Assembly: GCA_027459785.1 (NCBI GenBank)
Contig: DAIDGU010000005.1
Span: forward strand, 1-64,000
From: Ktedonobacteria bacterium
GTDB taxonomy: Bacteria; Chloroflexota; Ktedonobacteria; Ktedonobacterales; JACDGC01
Length of the DNA: 64,000 bases
Direction of reading: 5' to 3'
This document shows positions 54,930 to 63,624 of this stretch, in pieces. Numbering within the stretch: the stretch's first letter is position 1; the number at the start of each line of letters is the position of its first letter. Under the pieces are notes generated by a model, which ran no database searches, was not told the origin of the DNA, and saw only the letters and a list, made by a program, of their open reading frames with translations. Made by a program: the position numbers and the translations under genes.

Positions 54930-54981
54930 GCGCCGTTGCCGGCTTCCCCGCCGGAAGGCTACCGCACGACATGATCGCGCG

Positions 54982-55019
54982 ACCGCTGCTTACCTTATCC
55001 GGGTAGGCGGCGGTTTTTT
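54982..55019 (+). terminator. Rho-independent terminator after the zinc-ribbon gene
   Basis: Stem ACCGCTGCTTACC / GGTAGGCGGCGGT with loop TTATCCG, then six T. The rest of the 54930-55269 gap (to the next start) holds a shorter GC hairpin near 54940 and nothing else recognised. Confidence 0.75.
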
Positions 55020-55269
55020 GGTGGCCCAGCCATCCACTCCTGTAAAAATGGTGTAAAGTGACCATCCCCAGCGACTATCCCTATTTAGCTGCCGCGTAAC
55101 CATTGTTGACTCCCTCTCGTTTCTAGTTCTCAGAGTGAACTGTCAATCACACAAGACAGGCATGTGCGACATCGGAGCCACGTTGTTATGGCCGCGCGCC
55201 ACGGTTAGGTGCGCACTATCGTTCGTCACATGCCCCTGAAACGGTAAATTGCTTGAGGAGCACGGCACT

Positions 55270-56760
55270 ATGATCTTGCAGACTCAGACGCTACGCACAA
55301 TGGCTTCATGGCTACGCGACCAGGCAGCGACGCTGCTTTGCCCTTCCTGGCGCTGGATGACCCTGATTGCTGGCACCGCGCTGTTATTTGAGGCGACGCG
55401 CGCCGGGGAACCCTCACAAGGCGCACTACTGTTTTGGCAAGGAAGTGCCAGTGTCGCGTGTATGTTGCTGGCTTTTGGCTGCTTTTGGGTGGCATCGCGC
55501 CCAGCGCAGCCGGTTTGGTATGCCGATTTTTGGCAGCGCCTCCCCCGCTGGTTACACTGGCGCGGCTGGCGCGGCATGCTGACGCTGCTGCTGGTCTGCA
55601 ATGCCTGGATTGCGATGACCTGGCACATCAGCGATCTCTTCGATGGCAATTATCATACGGATGCCATCGCGTATATCCATATGGATGCTGATCTCGTTTT
55701 GCATGGACAGAACCCTTTCACGGCAGATAGCGCCTTCTGGACGGCGGCCCTCCGCTGGCCGAACGCGACGGCGACGCCCCTGCTCGGCAGCAAAACTTTT
55801 GGCAGCAACCCCCGCCATTACCCCTACTTCAATACGATGCAAGATACCCAGATTCTGGAAGCCATGTATCCCGCTTTGCGCGGTAATGACTATGACACCG
55901 GCATCGTCCACAACTATCCGGCGGGGATCATCTGGCTGGCGTTGCCCTTTGTGTGGGCTGGCCTGCCCTCGATCCTCTGGCTCAATATCATGATGTTCGC
56001 GGTGATGATCGGCCTGGTGCTGGCGCGCGCGCCCAAGGAGGATCGCCTGCCCGTGGGTCTGTTGCTTATTGCCAGCCCGGCGTTGATGGATCGCGGTCTT
56101 TTCGTCGAATTCGATGTCGATTGCCTGGTGTTTGTGCTGGCGGCTTGGATGTGGCTGGATAAGCGCGTCACCTCCGCCTTGCTGTTCGGCTTCGCCTGCG
56201 CCGTTAAACAGCTTGCCTGGTTCCTGGCACCCTTCTATCTGCTCGAAGTCTGGCGGCGCTATGGCTGGCAAGAAGCGGCGAAACGCAGCGGCATCGCGGC
56301 GATCGCTTTCTTCGTTCCCAACCTGCCGTTCATCATCCAGGCTCCCGGTGCCTGGCTGCATAGCGTGCTGATCCCGATGACCGACCCCAATTTCCCGCTG
56401 GGCTACGGGCCGATCTCGCTGGCGCTCAGCGGGAACATCCCGTTTGGCGCGTCGCACTTCTGGCTGGGCCTGGTCGTGCTGACCTTCTTGGCCTTCTTCG
56501 TCTACCAGTGGCGTCGTCCCACCATCACCGCAGACGGCCTGCTCTTCGGCCTGATGCCACTCTTCATGTCGTGGCGCAGCCCGATGAATTATTTCAACAT
56601 GATCCCGTTCTTTGCGGCGTGGATCGCCCTGACGCACATCGCCGCGCAGCGCGCCGCCCGCCGGGCGGAGCATATCGCCGCTGACGAGCCAACGGCGGAT
56701 CTCATCACACAGATCAATGCGCTGCCCGAACCGGAACCAGAATTGGCTGGCGTGCGCTAA
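55270..56760 (+). CDS. Polytopic membrane protein, GT-C glycosyltransferase-like
   Basis: About 496 aa with roughly ten membrane segments. The loop after the second helix pair (DAIAYIHMDADLVLHGQNPF) resembles the acidic loop and GxNPY motif of GT87/DUF2029-type polyprenyl-sugar mannosyltransferases; later FVEFDVDCLVFVLAAWMWLD and KQLAWFLAPFYLLEVWRRYG fit that group. ATG 55270 has GAGGAG 9 nt upstream. Function inferred only at family level. Confidence 0.7.
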   Translation: MILQTQTLRTMASWLRDQAATLLCPSWRWMTLIAGTALLFEATRAGEPSQGALLFWQGSASVACMLLAFGCFWVASRPAQPVWYADFWQRLPRWLHWRGWRGMLTLLLVCNAWIAMTWHISDLFDGNYHTDAIAYIHMDADLVLHGQNPFTADSAFWTAALRWPNATATPLLGSKTFGSNPRHYPYFNTMQDTQILEAMYPALRGNDYDTGIVHNYPAGIIWLALPFVWAGLPSILWLNIMMFAVMIGLVLARAPKEDRLPVGLLLIASPALMDRGLFVEFDVDCLVFVLAAWMWLDKRVTSALLFGFACAVKQLAWFLAPFYLLEVWRRYGWQEAAKRSGIAAIAFFVPNLPFIIQAPGAWLHSVLIPMTDPNFPLGYGPISLALSGNIPFGASHFWLGLVVLTFLAFFVYQWRRPTITADGLLFGLMPLFMSWRSPMNYFNMIPFFAAWIALTHIAAQRAARRAEHIAADEPTADLITQINALPEPEPELAGVR

Positions 56761-56983
56761 CCGCCTACCGCGCCAGGATGGGGCAAGCACCAGGCCTTGC
56801 CCCTCCATGTGGTCGTCCTGGCCCTCTTACGGTCGCCAGGGCGCTCCACGTTCCCGCTGTGGGCGATGCCACGCGAGCAAAGTGCCATCCGCCCTATCCT
56901 TGCCGGCCCCGCACACGTTATAATAAAGGTGTTCTTTGGGTATCGTCCTGACAGGCACGGAAAACAAACGAGGGGTGGCTGGC

Positions 56984-57940
56984 ATGTGGGCGGCATTGGC
57001 GGGTGGTGTCGGCGGCGCGAAGCTGGCGCGGGGACTGGCGGCGATCACACCGGAGCGCATTGACGATCTGCGCATCATCATCAATACCGGCGACGATTTC
57101 GTGCAGCATGGGCTGCGCATCGCGCCGGATATCGATACCGTCGTGTATACCCTGGCCGGCATCGCTAACCCGGAGACGGGCTGGGGCATCACCGGCGACA
57201 CAACCAACACGCTCGATCAACTGCGCAGGCTGGGCGCGGATGCCTGGTTCTGGCTGGGCGACCGCGACCTGGCGACGCACATCCTGCGCACCGAATGGCT
57301 GCGCCAGGGGCGCACGCTCAGCGCCTTCACCGCGCGCATGGCGCACAACCTGGGCATCCCGGAACACATTCACCTGTTGCCGATGACGGACGCGCCCGTC
57401 GCCACCGAGATTCTGACGCCGGGCGGCTGGCGCGCGTTTCAGGACTACTTCGTGCGCCGCCACCACGCAGATCCCGTTCGCGCGGTGCGCTTTGTCGGCA
57501 GCGCCACGGCCCAACCGCAGCTCCAGGCGTTGGCAGCCTTGCGCCAGGCGGATGTCGTCGTCTTCTGTCCCTCGAATCCTATCGTCAGCATCGGCCCCAT
57601 CCTGGCCTTAAAGGGCATGCGCCAGGCCATTGAGCATCGTGGCACCGACGGTGGGGCGCGTTGCTGCCGGGTCGCCGTCAGCCCGATTATCGGCGGGCAG
57701 GCGCTGAAAGGGCCGGCGGATATGATGCTGCGCGGGCTGGGCCACGAGGTTTCGGCGCTGGGCGTGGCGCAACTGTATGCCGGCCTCATCGACATCTTCG
57801 TGTTGGATATCGCCGACGCCGCTCTGGCTCCGCAGATCGCCGATCTGGGCATGCGCCCCCTCGTCGCCGCCACGATCATGCGCTCGCCGGACGACAGCCG
57901 CGCCCTGGCGGAGACCATCGCCGCCGCCGTAGCAGAATAA
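56984..57940 (+). CDS. cofD: 2-phospho-L-lactate transferase
   Basis: Transfers the lactyl phosphate (or PEP-derived) moiety to the deazaflavin FO, forming F420-0 or its dehydro form. About 318 aa. Motifs: AGGVGGAKLARGLAAI at the start, IINTGDDFVQHGLRIAPDID, GWGITGDT, WFWLGDRDLATHI, VFCPSNPIVSIGPILAL and VAVSPIIGGQALKGPADMML. ATG 56984 has GAGGGG 8 nt upstream. First of cofD-cofC-cofE; FO synthase is not in the window. Confidence 0.95.
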   Translation: MWAALAGGVGGAKLARGLAAITPERIDDLRIIINTGDDFVQHGLRIAPDIDTVVYTLAGIANPETGWGITGDTTNTLDQLRRLGADAWFWLGDRDLATHILRTEWLRQGRTLSAFTARMAHNLGIPEHIHLLPMTDAPVATEILTPGGWRAFQDYFVRRHHADPVRAVRFVGSATAQPQLQALAALRQADVVVFCPSNPIVSIGPILALKGMRQAIEHRGTDGGARCCRVAVSPIIGGQALKGPADMMLRGLGHEVSALGVAQLYAGLIDIFVLDIADAALAPQIADLGMRPLVAATIMRSPDDSRALAETIAAAVAE

Positions 57941-58060
57941 CCTTTATCGTGATTGCTCGTTGCGCATCACGAACAATTCGACTTGTTGGAACGTTATATG
58001 GAGCAGAGACCGGACGATTATCCGGCAGACAGATCATCAACAGGCAGACAGATTATCACG

Positions 58061-58087
58061 CGGAGGACAGACATTCCTGTCTGTCCT
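58061..58087. repeat. Single GGACAGACATTCC-type palindrome upstream of cofC
   Basis: GGAGGACAGACATTCCTGTC continues into TGTCC, a near-perfect palindrome of about 22 bp. It sits in the 185-bp cofD-cofC gap, 39 bp before the cofC ATG, so it would be part of the transcript if cofDCE is one operon. Confidence 0.75.
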
Positions 58088-58125
58088 GGCAGCAAACAAC
58101 AAAATATGAAAGCGGAAGTGGTGGC

Positions 58126-58854
58126 ATGCGAACCTTGGCGGCGATTCCCTTGCGTGGCCTGGCGGATGGCAAAAGCCGCCTGCGCGATCTCTTGCCGGAC
58201 CGCGTGCGGCGGGCGCTGATCCTGGCGCTGCTCGAACGCACCGCACGCGCTGTGTTGGATGCCGGCGTGGTCGATCTGGCGCTGGCCGTTTCGCCCGACC
58301 CGGAGCTGTTGCGCCAGGCGCAGCAATTCGGTTTGCTGCCGCTGCCCCAGGCGAGCGATGGCTTGAACGCTGCCCTGGGGGAAGCGACCACCTGGGCGCG
58401 CGAACAGCACTACGACGCGCTGCTGGCGCTGCATGCCGACTTGCCGCTCATCACGGCGCAAGATGTGCGCGCGCTGGTCGCACAACTGGCCGTGCCGCCA
58501 GCCGCAACCACCCATGCGGGCGATCTGATCATCGTCGGCGACCGGCACAATCTGGGAACGACGGCGCTGCTGATGTCCCCGGTGGGCGTAGCCCCATTTC
58601 ACTTTGGCGACCAGAGCCTGACGCGGCATCTGGTGGCGGGCGAGGCCCACGGCCTGCGCACCGTGGCGCATGCCGCCCACGCGCTGGCCTTCGATCTGGA
58701 CACCCCGGCGGATATCGCCGCGCTCGCCGCCTGGCATCCGCTCGCCTTCGCCGCGCTCTGCCGCGACATCGGGCGCTGGCTGCCGCAGGTGCCGCAAGTC
58801 GCGCCCACCCCACCCACCGCGACGCCGCACCCGGCGGAGGAGAATTACCTGTGA
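58126..58854 (+). CDS. cofC: 2-phospho-L-lactate (or PEP) guanylyltransferase
   Basis: Activates phospholactate or phosphoenolpyruvate with GTP for F420 synthesis. About 242 aa, nucleotidyltransferase fold: AIPLRGLADGKSRLRDLLPD, LAVSPDPELLRQAQ, ASDGLNAALGEATTW, LLALHADLPLITAQDV, DRHNLGTTALLMSP and AFDLDTPADIAAL. ATG 58126 was taken; the longer open frame runs back through cofD and is not credible. GTGA overlap with cofE. Confidence 0.93.
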   Translation: MRTLAAIPLRGLADGKSRLRDLLPDRVRRALILALLERTARAVLDAGVVDLALAVSPDPELLRQAQQFGLLPLPQASDGLNAALGEATTWAREQHYDALLALHADLPLITAQDVRALVAQLAVPPAATTHAGDLIIVGDRHNLGTTALLMSPVGVAPFHFGDQSLTRHLVAGEAHGLRTVAHAAHALAFDLDTPADIAALAAWHPLAFAALCRDIGRWLPQVPQVAPTPPTATPHPAEENYL

Positions 58855-59606
58855 GCATGCCTGTTGCTGTACAGATCATCGGACTGAACGGCATCCCCGA
58901 AGTACATCCCGGCGACGACCTGGCCGCGCTGATCCGCGCCGCCGCTGCCCCCGTGCCGCTGGCCCCCGGCGACATCCTGGTGGTGACGCAGAAGGTCGTC
59001 TCGAAGGCTGAAGGCCGACTGGTCGATCTCGCTACCATCACGCCCAGTCCCCTCGCCCAGGAATTCGCCGCCCGCTGGGATAAAGACGCGCGCCAGGTCG
59101 AGGTGGTGCTGCGCGAGAGCCGGCGCATCGTGCGCATGGATCGCGGCATCCTGATCTGCGAGACCCGCCACGGCTTCATCTGCGCTAACGCGGGTGTTGA
59201 CGCCTCGAACGTCCCCGGCGCAGATGTCGTATGCTTGCTACCGGAAGACCCCGACGCCTCGGCGCAACGTCTGAGCGATGCGGTCGGCACCGCCAGCGGT
59301 TTCGCCGTGCCGGTCATCATCTCCGACAGCTTCGGGCGGCCCTGGCGCAACGGCATCACCAACATCGCCATCGGCGTCGCCGGCATGTCGCCCTTCGCCG
59401 ACTATCGCGGCCAAAATGACACTGAAGGCCGCGAACTGCACGTCACCATGCTGGCCATCGCCGACGAACTGGCCGCCGCCGCCGAACTCGTCCACGGCAA
59501 GCTGAACCACTGCCCGGTCGCCATCGTGCGCGGCGCAGCATGGGAGGCCGCCGCCGGTCGCGCGGCGGAACTCGTCATGGACCCCACCCGCGATCTGTTT
59601 CGCTAG
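58851..59606 (+). CDS. cofE: Coenzyme F420-0:L-glutamate ligase
   Basis: GTP-dependent addition of glutamate residues to F420-0. About 251 aa, matching the stand-alone CofE (no fused FMN-reductase domain like FbiB). Motifs: VVTQKVVSKAEGRLVDLATI, IRMDRGILICETRHGFICANAG version near residue 95, DASNVPG, IISDSFGRPWRNGITNIAIG and EAAAGRAAELVMDPTRDLFR. GTG 58851 overlaps the cofC TGA, with GGAGGAG upstream. Confidence 0.95.
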   Translation: MSMPVAVQIIGLNGIPEVHPGDDLAALIRAAAAPVPLAPGDILVVTQKVVSKAEGRLVDLATITPSPLAQEFAARWDKDARQVEVVLRESRRIVRMDRGILICETRHGFICANAGVDASNVPGADVVCLLPEDPDASAQRLSDAVGTASGFAVPVIISDSFGRPWRNGITNIAIGVAGMSPFADYRGQNDTEGRELHVTMLAIADELAAAAELVHGKLNHCPVAIVRGAAWEAAAGRAAELVMDPTRDLFR

Positions 59607-59854
59607 CTGGCAATCTTCACGCACAACCAGGGCGACCCGCCCAAGGACCAGGGCGACCACGTGTAGGGGCAATGCCCTGTGCTTGCCCTGTCCCTACGAA
59701 CTGGAGGGCAATGTCGTCGCAAAGTTAAACATCTTGTGCAAACTGTGCTTCCCCGATCCTTTGGACCTGTGGTTGCGGAAAGATGGTCGTGTGGCGTGTG
59801 GCGAACTGCACGCCGATGACAAGATCACCCGACAGGAAAGGAAAACGTAGCGCG

Positions 59855-60064
59855 ATGATGACCATCAATAACGTCAGTTATGACTTGCTGACGGTGTTAC
59901 AGAACAAGCTGGAAGGGCTGGCAGCCTATGATAAATACATTCAGGATAGCCAGAGCGACCAGCAAGTGCGCCAGATCTTCGAGCAACTCAAGCAGCAAGA
60001 CCAGCAGCAGGTCCAGAATCTGCGCGCGCAGATCGAGCGGCTGGTGAAAGACGGCAAATTCTAA
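59855..60064 (+). CDS. Small helical protein
   Basis: 69 aa, unknown. Predicted two-helix protein: YDLLTVLQNKLEGLAAYDKY and a Gln-rich second helix with QIFEQLKQQDQQQVQNLRAQ. The spacing recalls a half ferritin-like bundle, but no metal ligands stand out. AAAGGAAAACG before ATG 59855 supports it. Its stop directly abuts the stop of the convergent aldolase gene (no gap). Confidence 0.7.
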   Translation: MMTINNVSYDLLTVLQNKLEGLAAYDKYIQDSQSDQQVRQIFEQLKQQDQQQVQNLRAQIERLVKDGKF

Positions 60065-61099
60065 TCAGCGAATCCAGTCGTCGCCGCCGGTGCCAGGGGC
60101 AGGTTTCGAGTCCCACGGCTTGAACTCCGGCGGCTTCTCTGTGACGGCGGGTGGCACGCCCGGCTGTGAGGGTGCAAGGGGGTTAGGCGGCAACGGCGTA
60201 AGCGCGGCGGGATCGAAGGCTCCCGCACCCTTGCTGGCGGCGTAGGCCGGCGGCATTGATTGTGGCGGGATGGGCAGCGTCGGCGGATATGGCTGTGCGG
60301 CGGGGTACGGTGGCGGCGGAAGCGGCGGCGGTGGAAGTGGCGGCGGTGCATAGCTGGGCGGCGTGGGGATCGTCGCTTGCAGTGGTCGCGGCATCATGGT
60401 TGTATCACCCATCATCGGACGCCCGACGGCCACGTGGTGCATTGGTGCGCCCGTGTTTGCCGCCTCCCACGCCAGCGCCGCTTCCACGTAGCGGCGGGCG
60501 ATACTGGCGATGCTCACCCAGTCGCCGCCTTCTACCAGCGCGCGGGGCATCAGCGTACTCCCTAGCGCGATGGCGCGCACCGGCAGCGCCAGGTATTCCG
60601 GCAAGGTTTCCAGCGTGATGCCGCCCGCGGCCAACAGATTCAGGTTGGTGAACTGGCGGTAGAGCGCACGGAGGTAGTGGCTGCCCCCCAGCGCATTCGC
60701 GGGAAAGACCTTCACCATACCCGCGCCCGCCCGTTGCGCCGCGACGATCTCTGTCGGCGTCAGCGCCCCCAGGATGCACGTGATCATCTGATCATGGCAG
60801 GCTTGCAGAAGTTCCGGCGACATGATCGGCGAGACGATGAAGCGCGCGCCCGCCTGTGCTGCGGCCTCCGCTTCGTGTGGCTCCGTCACGCCGCCCGCGC
60901 CCACCATGATCTCCGTCTGGCTGGCGAAATGGTGCAAAATCTCGCTCGACCCTGGAATGGCGACGGAGATCTCGAAGACGGCGATGCCGCCGCGCGCCAG
61001 CGCCTCCACCGTGCCGAGTGCCTGCTGTGCCGTCTCGGTGCGGACCTCGGCGATGAAGCGGCGTCGCCCGATGATGGTCAATAACTCACTGGGGATCAT
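60065..61099 (-). CDS. KDPG/KHG-type aldolase with proline-rich C-terminal tail
   Basis: About 344 aa. Residues 1-205 form a class I aldolase barrel of the Eda family: FEISVAIPGSSEI (catalytic Glu), MVGAGGVTEPHEAEAAAQAG, GALTPTEIV, MVKVFPANALGGSHYLRAL (Schiff-base Lys) and LLAAGGITLETLPEYLAL. The remaining about 135 residues are mostly Pro with Tyr/Ala, unusual for the family. GGAGG precedes the ATG at 61099. Upstream of it, a membrane protein gene is co-directional. Confidence 0.85.
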   Translation of the reverse strand: MIPSELLTIIGRRRFIAEVRTETAQQALGTVEALARGGIAVFEISVAIPGSSEILHHFASQTEIMVGAGGVTEPHEAEAAAQAGARFIVSPIMSPELLQACHDQMITCILGALTPTEIVAAQRAGAGMVKVFPANALGGSHYLRALYRQFTNLNLLAAGGITLETLPEYLALPVRAIALGSTLMPRALVEGGDWVSIASIARRYVEAALAWEAANTGAPMHHVAVGRPMMGDTTMMPRPLQATIPTPPSYAPPPLPPPPLPPPPYPAAQPYPPTLPIPPQSMPPAYAASKGAGAFDPAALTPLPPNPLAPSQPGVPPAVTEKPPEFKPWDSKPAPGTGGDDWIR

Positions 61100-61117
61100 C
61101 GGGCTAACCTCCGAATC

Positions 61118-61522
61118 TCAGTTCACCCACTCGTCGCCCTCTTTGATGACGCGCACGCCGCCATCGGCGGCGGCCACATTGCCGGCGGCACTCGCGGGGC
61201 GGGGCGTCGGTGTGAAGCGGTCTTCCGGCGGCAAGTTGTTGCGTTCGATCGTCGCGGGCAACATCAGCGTGAGGCCCACGAAGATCGCCAGCGCCATGAA
61301 CAGGTAGATATATTTGCTGGTGCCGGTGACACCATAATTTGCCAACGCCAGGTTGTCGCTTTTGAACAGAATGATCCCTGCCGCTGCCAGGAAGCTGACG
61401 ATGCTGATGCCAATGCGCATGAGCATCATCATTGCATGCTTGCGGCGTAGCAGGCCGGTACCAAGATTGATCAAGCCGGCGATGATCGCCAGGGTGACGC
61501 CCAGGATCGCGAACAGCGACAT
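61118..61522 (-). CDS. Small membrane protein with three helices
   Basis: 134 aa, unknown. Hydrophobic helices: LFAILGVTLAIIAGLINLGT, IGISIVSFLAAAGIILF and YIYLFMALAIFVGLTLMLPA; then a Pro/Ala-rich cytosolic-type tail (PPEDRFTPTPRPASAAG) ending in an acidic EGDEW. GAGGAAAAAC before the ATG. 18 nt upstream of the aldolase gene, which also ends in a GGDDW motif, so they may share a partner or operon. Confidence 0.75.
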   Translation of the reverse strand: MSLFAILGVTLAIIAGLINLGTGLLRRKHAMMMLMRIGISIVSFLAAAGIILFKSDNLALANYGVTGTSKYIYLFMALAIFVGLTLMLPATIERNNLPPEDRFTPTPRPASAAGNVAAADGGVRVIKEGDEWVN

Positions 61523-61690
61523 ATGTTTTTCCTCTTCTACTGTGCCTATGCGACGATGGCGGTTCCCTTTATAGCAGTTGGTTGGTAGCGCGCATGGAAC
61601 CCGTCCTGTGTTGAGACATGCCTAGTCTATCATACACGGCAAGAGAATCATAGTCTGGGCTAGCCCATAGGAAAAATAGGCGCTTTGGGA

Positions 61691-62614
61691 TTAGCCGGCG
61701 ATCTCCCAGACGGTGACACGTTCGTCCAGCGACGCCGTCGCCAGATGTACGCTATCTGGCGCCCAGGCGACGGCGTGGATGATGCCGCCGTGCGCCGGAT
61801 CGTACTGGCCGACTTCCGCGCCGCGCAGGGGATCCCATAGCCGCAGCGAGCGATCTTGGGCGTCGGGATCGCCACTGCCGGATGCGACCAGCCGGCCATC
61901 GGGCGACCAGGCCACGGCATAGACCCAACTGGTGTGGCCATGCAGTTCACGCAACTCGCTGCGCGCGGCGATGTCCCAGATGGACACCTTGCCATCCAGC
62001 CCGCCCGTCGCCAACATACGCCCATCCGGCGACCACGAGAGCGACCAAGCGGCATCCTGGTGGCCGCGCAGCCGCACCAGCGGTTCGGTGGATTGTGGTG
62101 TCCAGCCGCGCACCATGCCGTCGTCCGCTGTCGCGGCGATCATGCGCCCATCCGGCGACCAGGCGATGGCCGTCAGGGGCGCGTCACCGCCGCCCAGCCG
62201 CACGATCTCCATGTTCGCACTGAGATCCCACACGTGGATGGTGGGATCATCCATGCCGCGCCCGGCCCAGGCTATGTAGCGCCCATCCGGCGACCAATCC
62301 AGGGCGACGACCGCGCCGAAAGGTGATGCGATGCGTGCGACCCCCCCCGACCCCCACGACCATATGGTTGACCCGGCAGCGGCAGCGATGCGGCTGCCAT
62401 CCGGCGACCAGGAGAGCGCGCTCACGGCCTCTGTCGGCCCGAAAAGATCATTGAGTTTCACCCCTTTGGGCGCATCCCACAAGTGTACGCCACGCTCATC
62501 CGCTGTCGCCAGTGTCGTGCCGTTGGCCGCCCAGGCCACTGCCAGCGCGCCGCCCGCGTGGTCCGCAAAGGAACAGATTGGTCGCAGACTCACGTGCGCC
62601 TGGGGGTTGGTCAT
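61691..62614 (-). CDS. Seven-bladed WD40 repeat protein
   Basis: 307 aa, composed almost entirely of seven WD40 repeats; typical units are AWSPDGRMIAATADDG followed by a WD-like end (HVWDLS, SIWDIA, RLWDPL). No signal peptide and no kinase or caspase domain, unlike many large bacterial WD40 proteins. Presumably a protein-binding scaffold. The ATG at 62614 is preceded by AAAGGGCGATGAG. Confidence 0.85.
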   Translation of the reverse strand: MTNPQAHVSLRPICSFADHAGGALAVAWAANGTTLATADERGVHLWDAPKGVKLNDLFGPTEAVSALSWSPDGSRIAAAAGSTIWSWGSGGVARIASPFGAVVALDWSPDGRYIAWAGRGMDDPTIHVWDLSANMEIVRLGGGDAPLTAIAWSPDGRMIAATADDGMVRGWTPQSTEPLVRLRGHQDAAWSLSWSPDGRMLATGGLDGKVSIWDIAARSELRELHGHTSWVYAVAWSPDGRLVASGSGDPDAQDRSLRLWDPLRGAEVGQYDPAHGGIIHAVAWAPDSVHLATASLDERVTVWEIAG

Positions 62615-62828
62615 CGCTCATCGCCCTTTCTTGAAAGCATCCTCGTCGCTGGCACCTGCCGCCGTCGCCTATTGTAGCACGCGCGGCAGCCGGTGGGAAC
62701 CACCCATTATTCATTCATCAGGGCTTTAGCAAAGTCGCAGTACCGCCCGGCAGGTTAACCCGCCAGCCAAGCGTGTCAGGCGCTCATATTATTTCTGTGT
62801 GATCTCCGCCTGCTGACGTACACCCCAT

Positions 62829-63473
62829 TTATCCGTCATCTCCATCACTCGCTGGTCGATCATTCACCCGCGCGTCAATGACCTGGAAATCGGTCACCAG
62901 GCACGCGATGTGATCATCCGCGTCGTAGCCCCAGAACGAGGCATAGATGCCGTCGCCCCAGCCGGAACTAAACATGATGCAATTAGCGTCAATTTCAGGC
63001 GTGAGCGCAAAGTTTGCATAAACGTATTGATTGGCGTTAAGCGCGTCTATCAAATTCTCGTGATACATTTCGTCGGCCCTCAATCGTGCATCCAAAACTT
63101 GGGCAGCGGCAACATCCATGAAACAACCCACGCCAGCATCGACGAAGTAAAGGTTAGCCAGGTTTTGCTCTGGACGCATCGCCATCTCCCAACGCACCGG
63201 CAACGCATCTGTGATCTTGAGCATGGCGCAGGCGTTGCGCTGATGGTTCGGCTCAATCGTGGCTCGGCTGAGGAAGACCGGATATTCCCCCGGCGGTATA
63301 GCGGCGACAAGTGGCGAAGCCTCGCTTTCCACGAAGGGATCGCATGCGACGATCCGACCCGTCTGCACCGTCAGATCGCCGATACGCATCGTCTGCATCG
63401 TAAACGTGTGTTTCCCAGCGGTGCATGTCGCGCCGTCTTGAAAAGCACGGGTGAAATCATACAACATCGGCAT
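62829..63473 (-). CDS. DUF4241 domain-containing protein
   Basis: About 214 aa. DUF4241 features: IGDLTVQTGRIVACDPFV, IPPGEYPVFLSRA, FVDAGVGCFMD, SSGWGDGIYASFWGYDADDH and CLVTDF at the C-terminus. DUF4241 proteins are often linked to immunity or toxin-related loci (SUKH-like contexts), but no toxin is seen here. ATG 63473 follows AAAGGGG; the frame from 63512 adds a dubious leader. Confidence 0.8.
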   Translation of the reverse strand: MPMLYDFTRAFQDGATCTAGKHTFTMQTMRIGDLTVQTGRIVACDPFVESEASPLVAAIPPGEYPVFLSRATIEPNHQRNACAMLKITDALPVRWEMAMRPEQNLANLYFVDAGVGCFMDVAAAQVLDARLRADEMYHENLIDALNANQYVYANFALTPEIDANCIMFSSGWGDGIYASFWGYDADDHIACLVTDFQVIDARVNDRPASDGDDG

Positions 63474-63624
63474 CGTACACCCCTTTCCTACCCAGGCCGC
63501 TTTGTGGTACACTGGCGCTCTGATACGTTGGCGTCATGCTACCCACGTTGCTATTCTGGCGCAGTTCGCCCGAATTGGCAAGGGAGAAGCTGTTTGCGCT
63601 GAGCGTTTGCCAGGAGGCCAGTCG

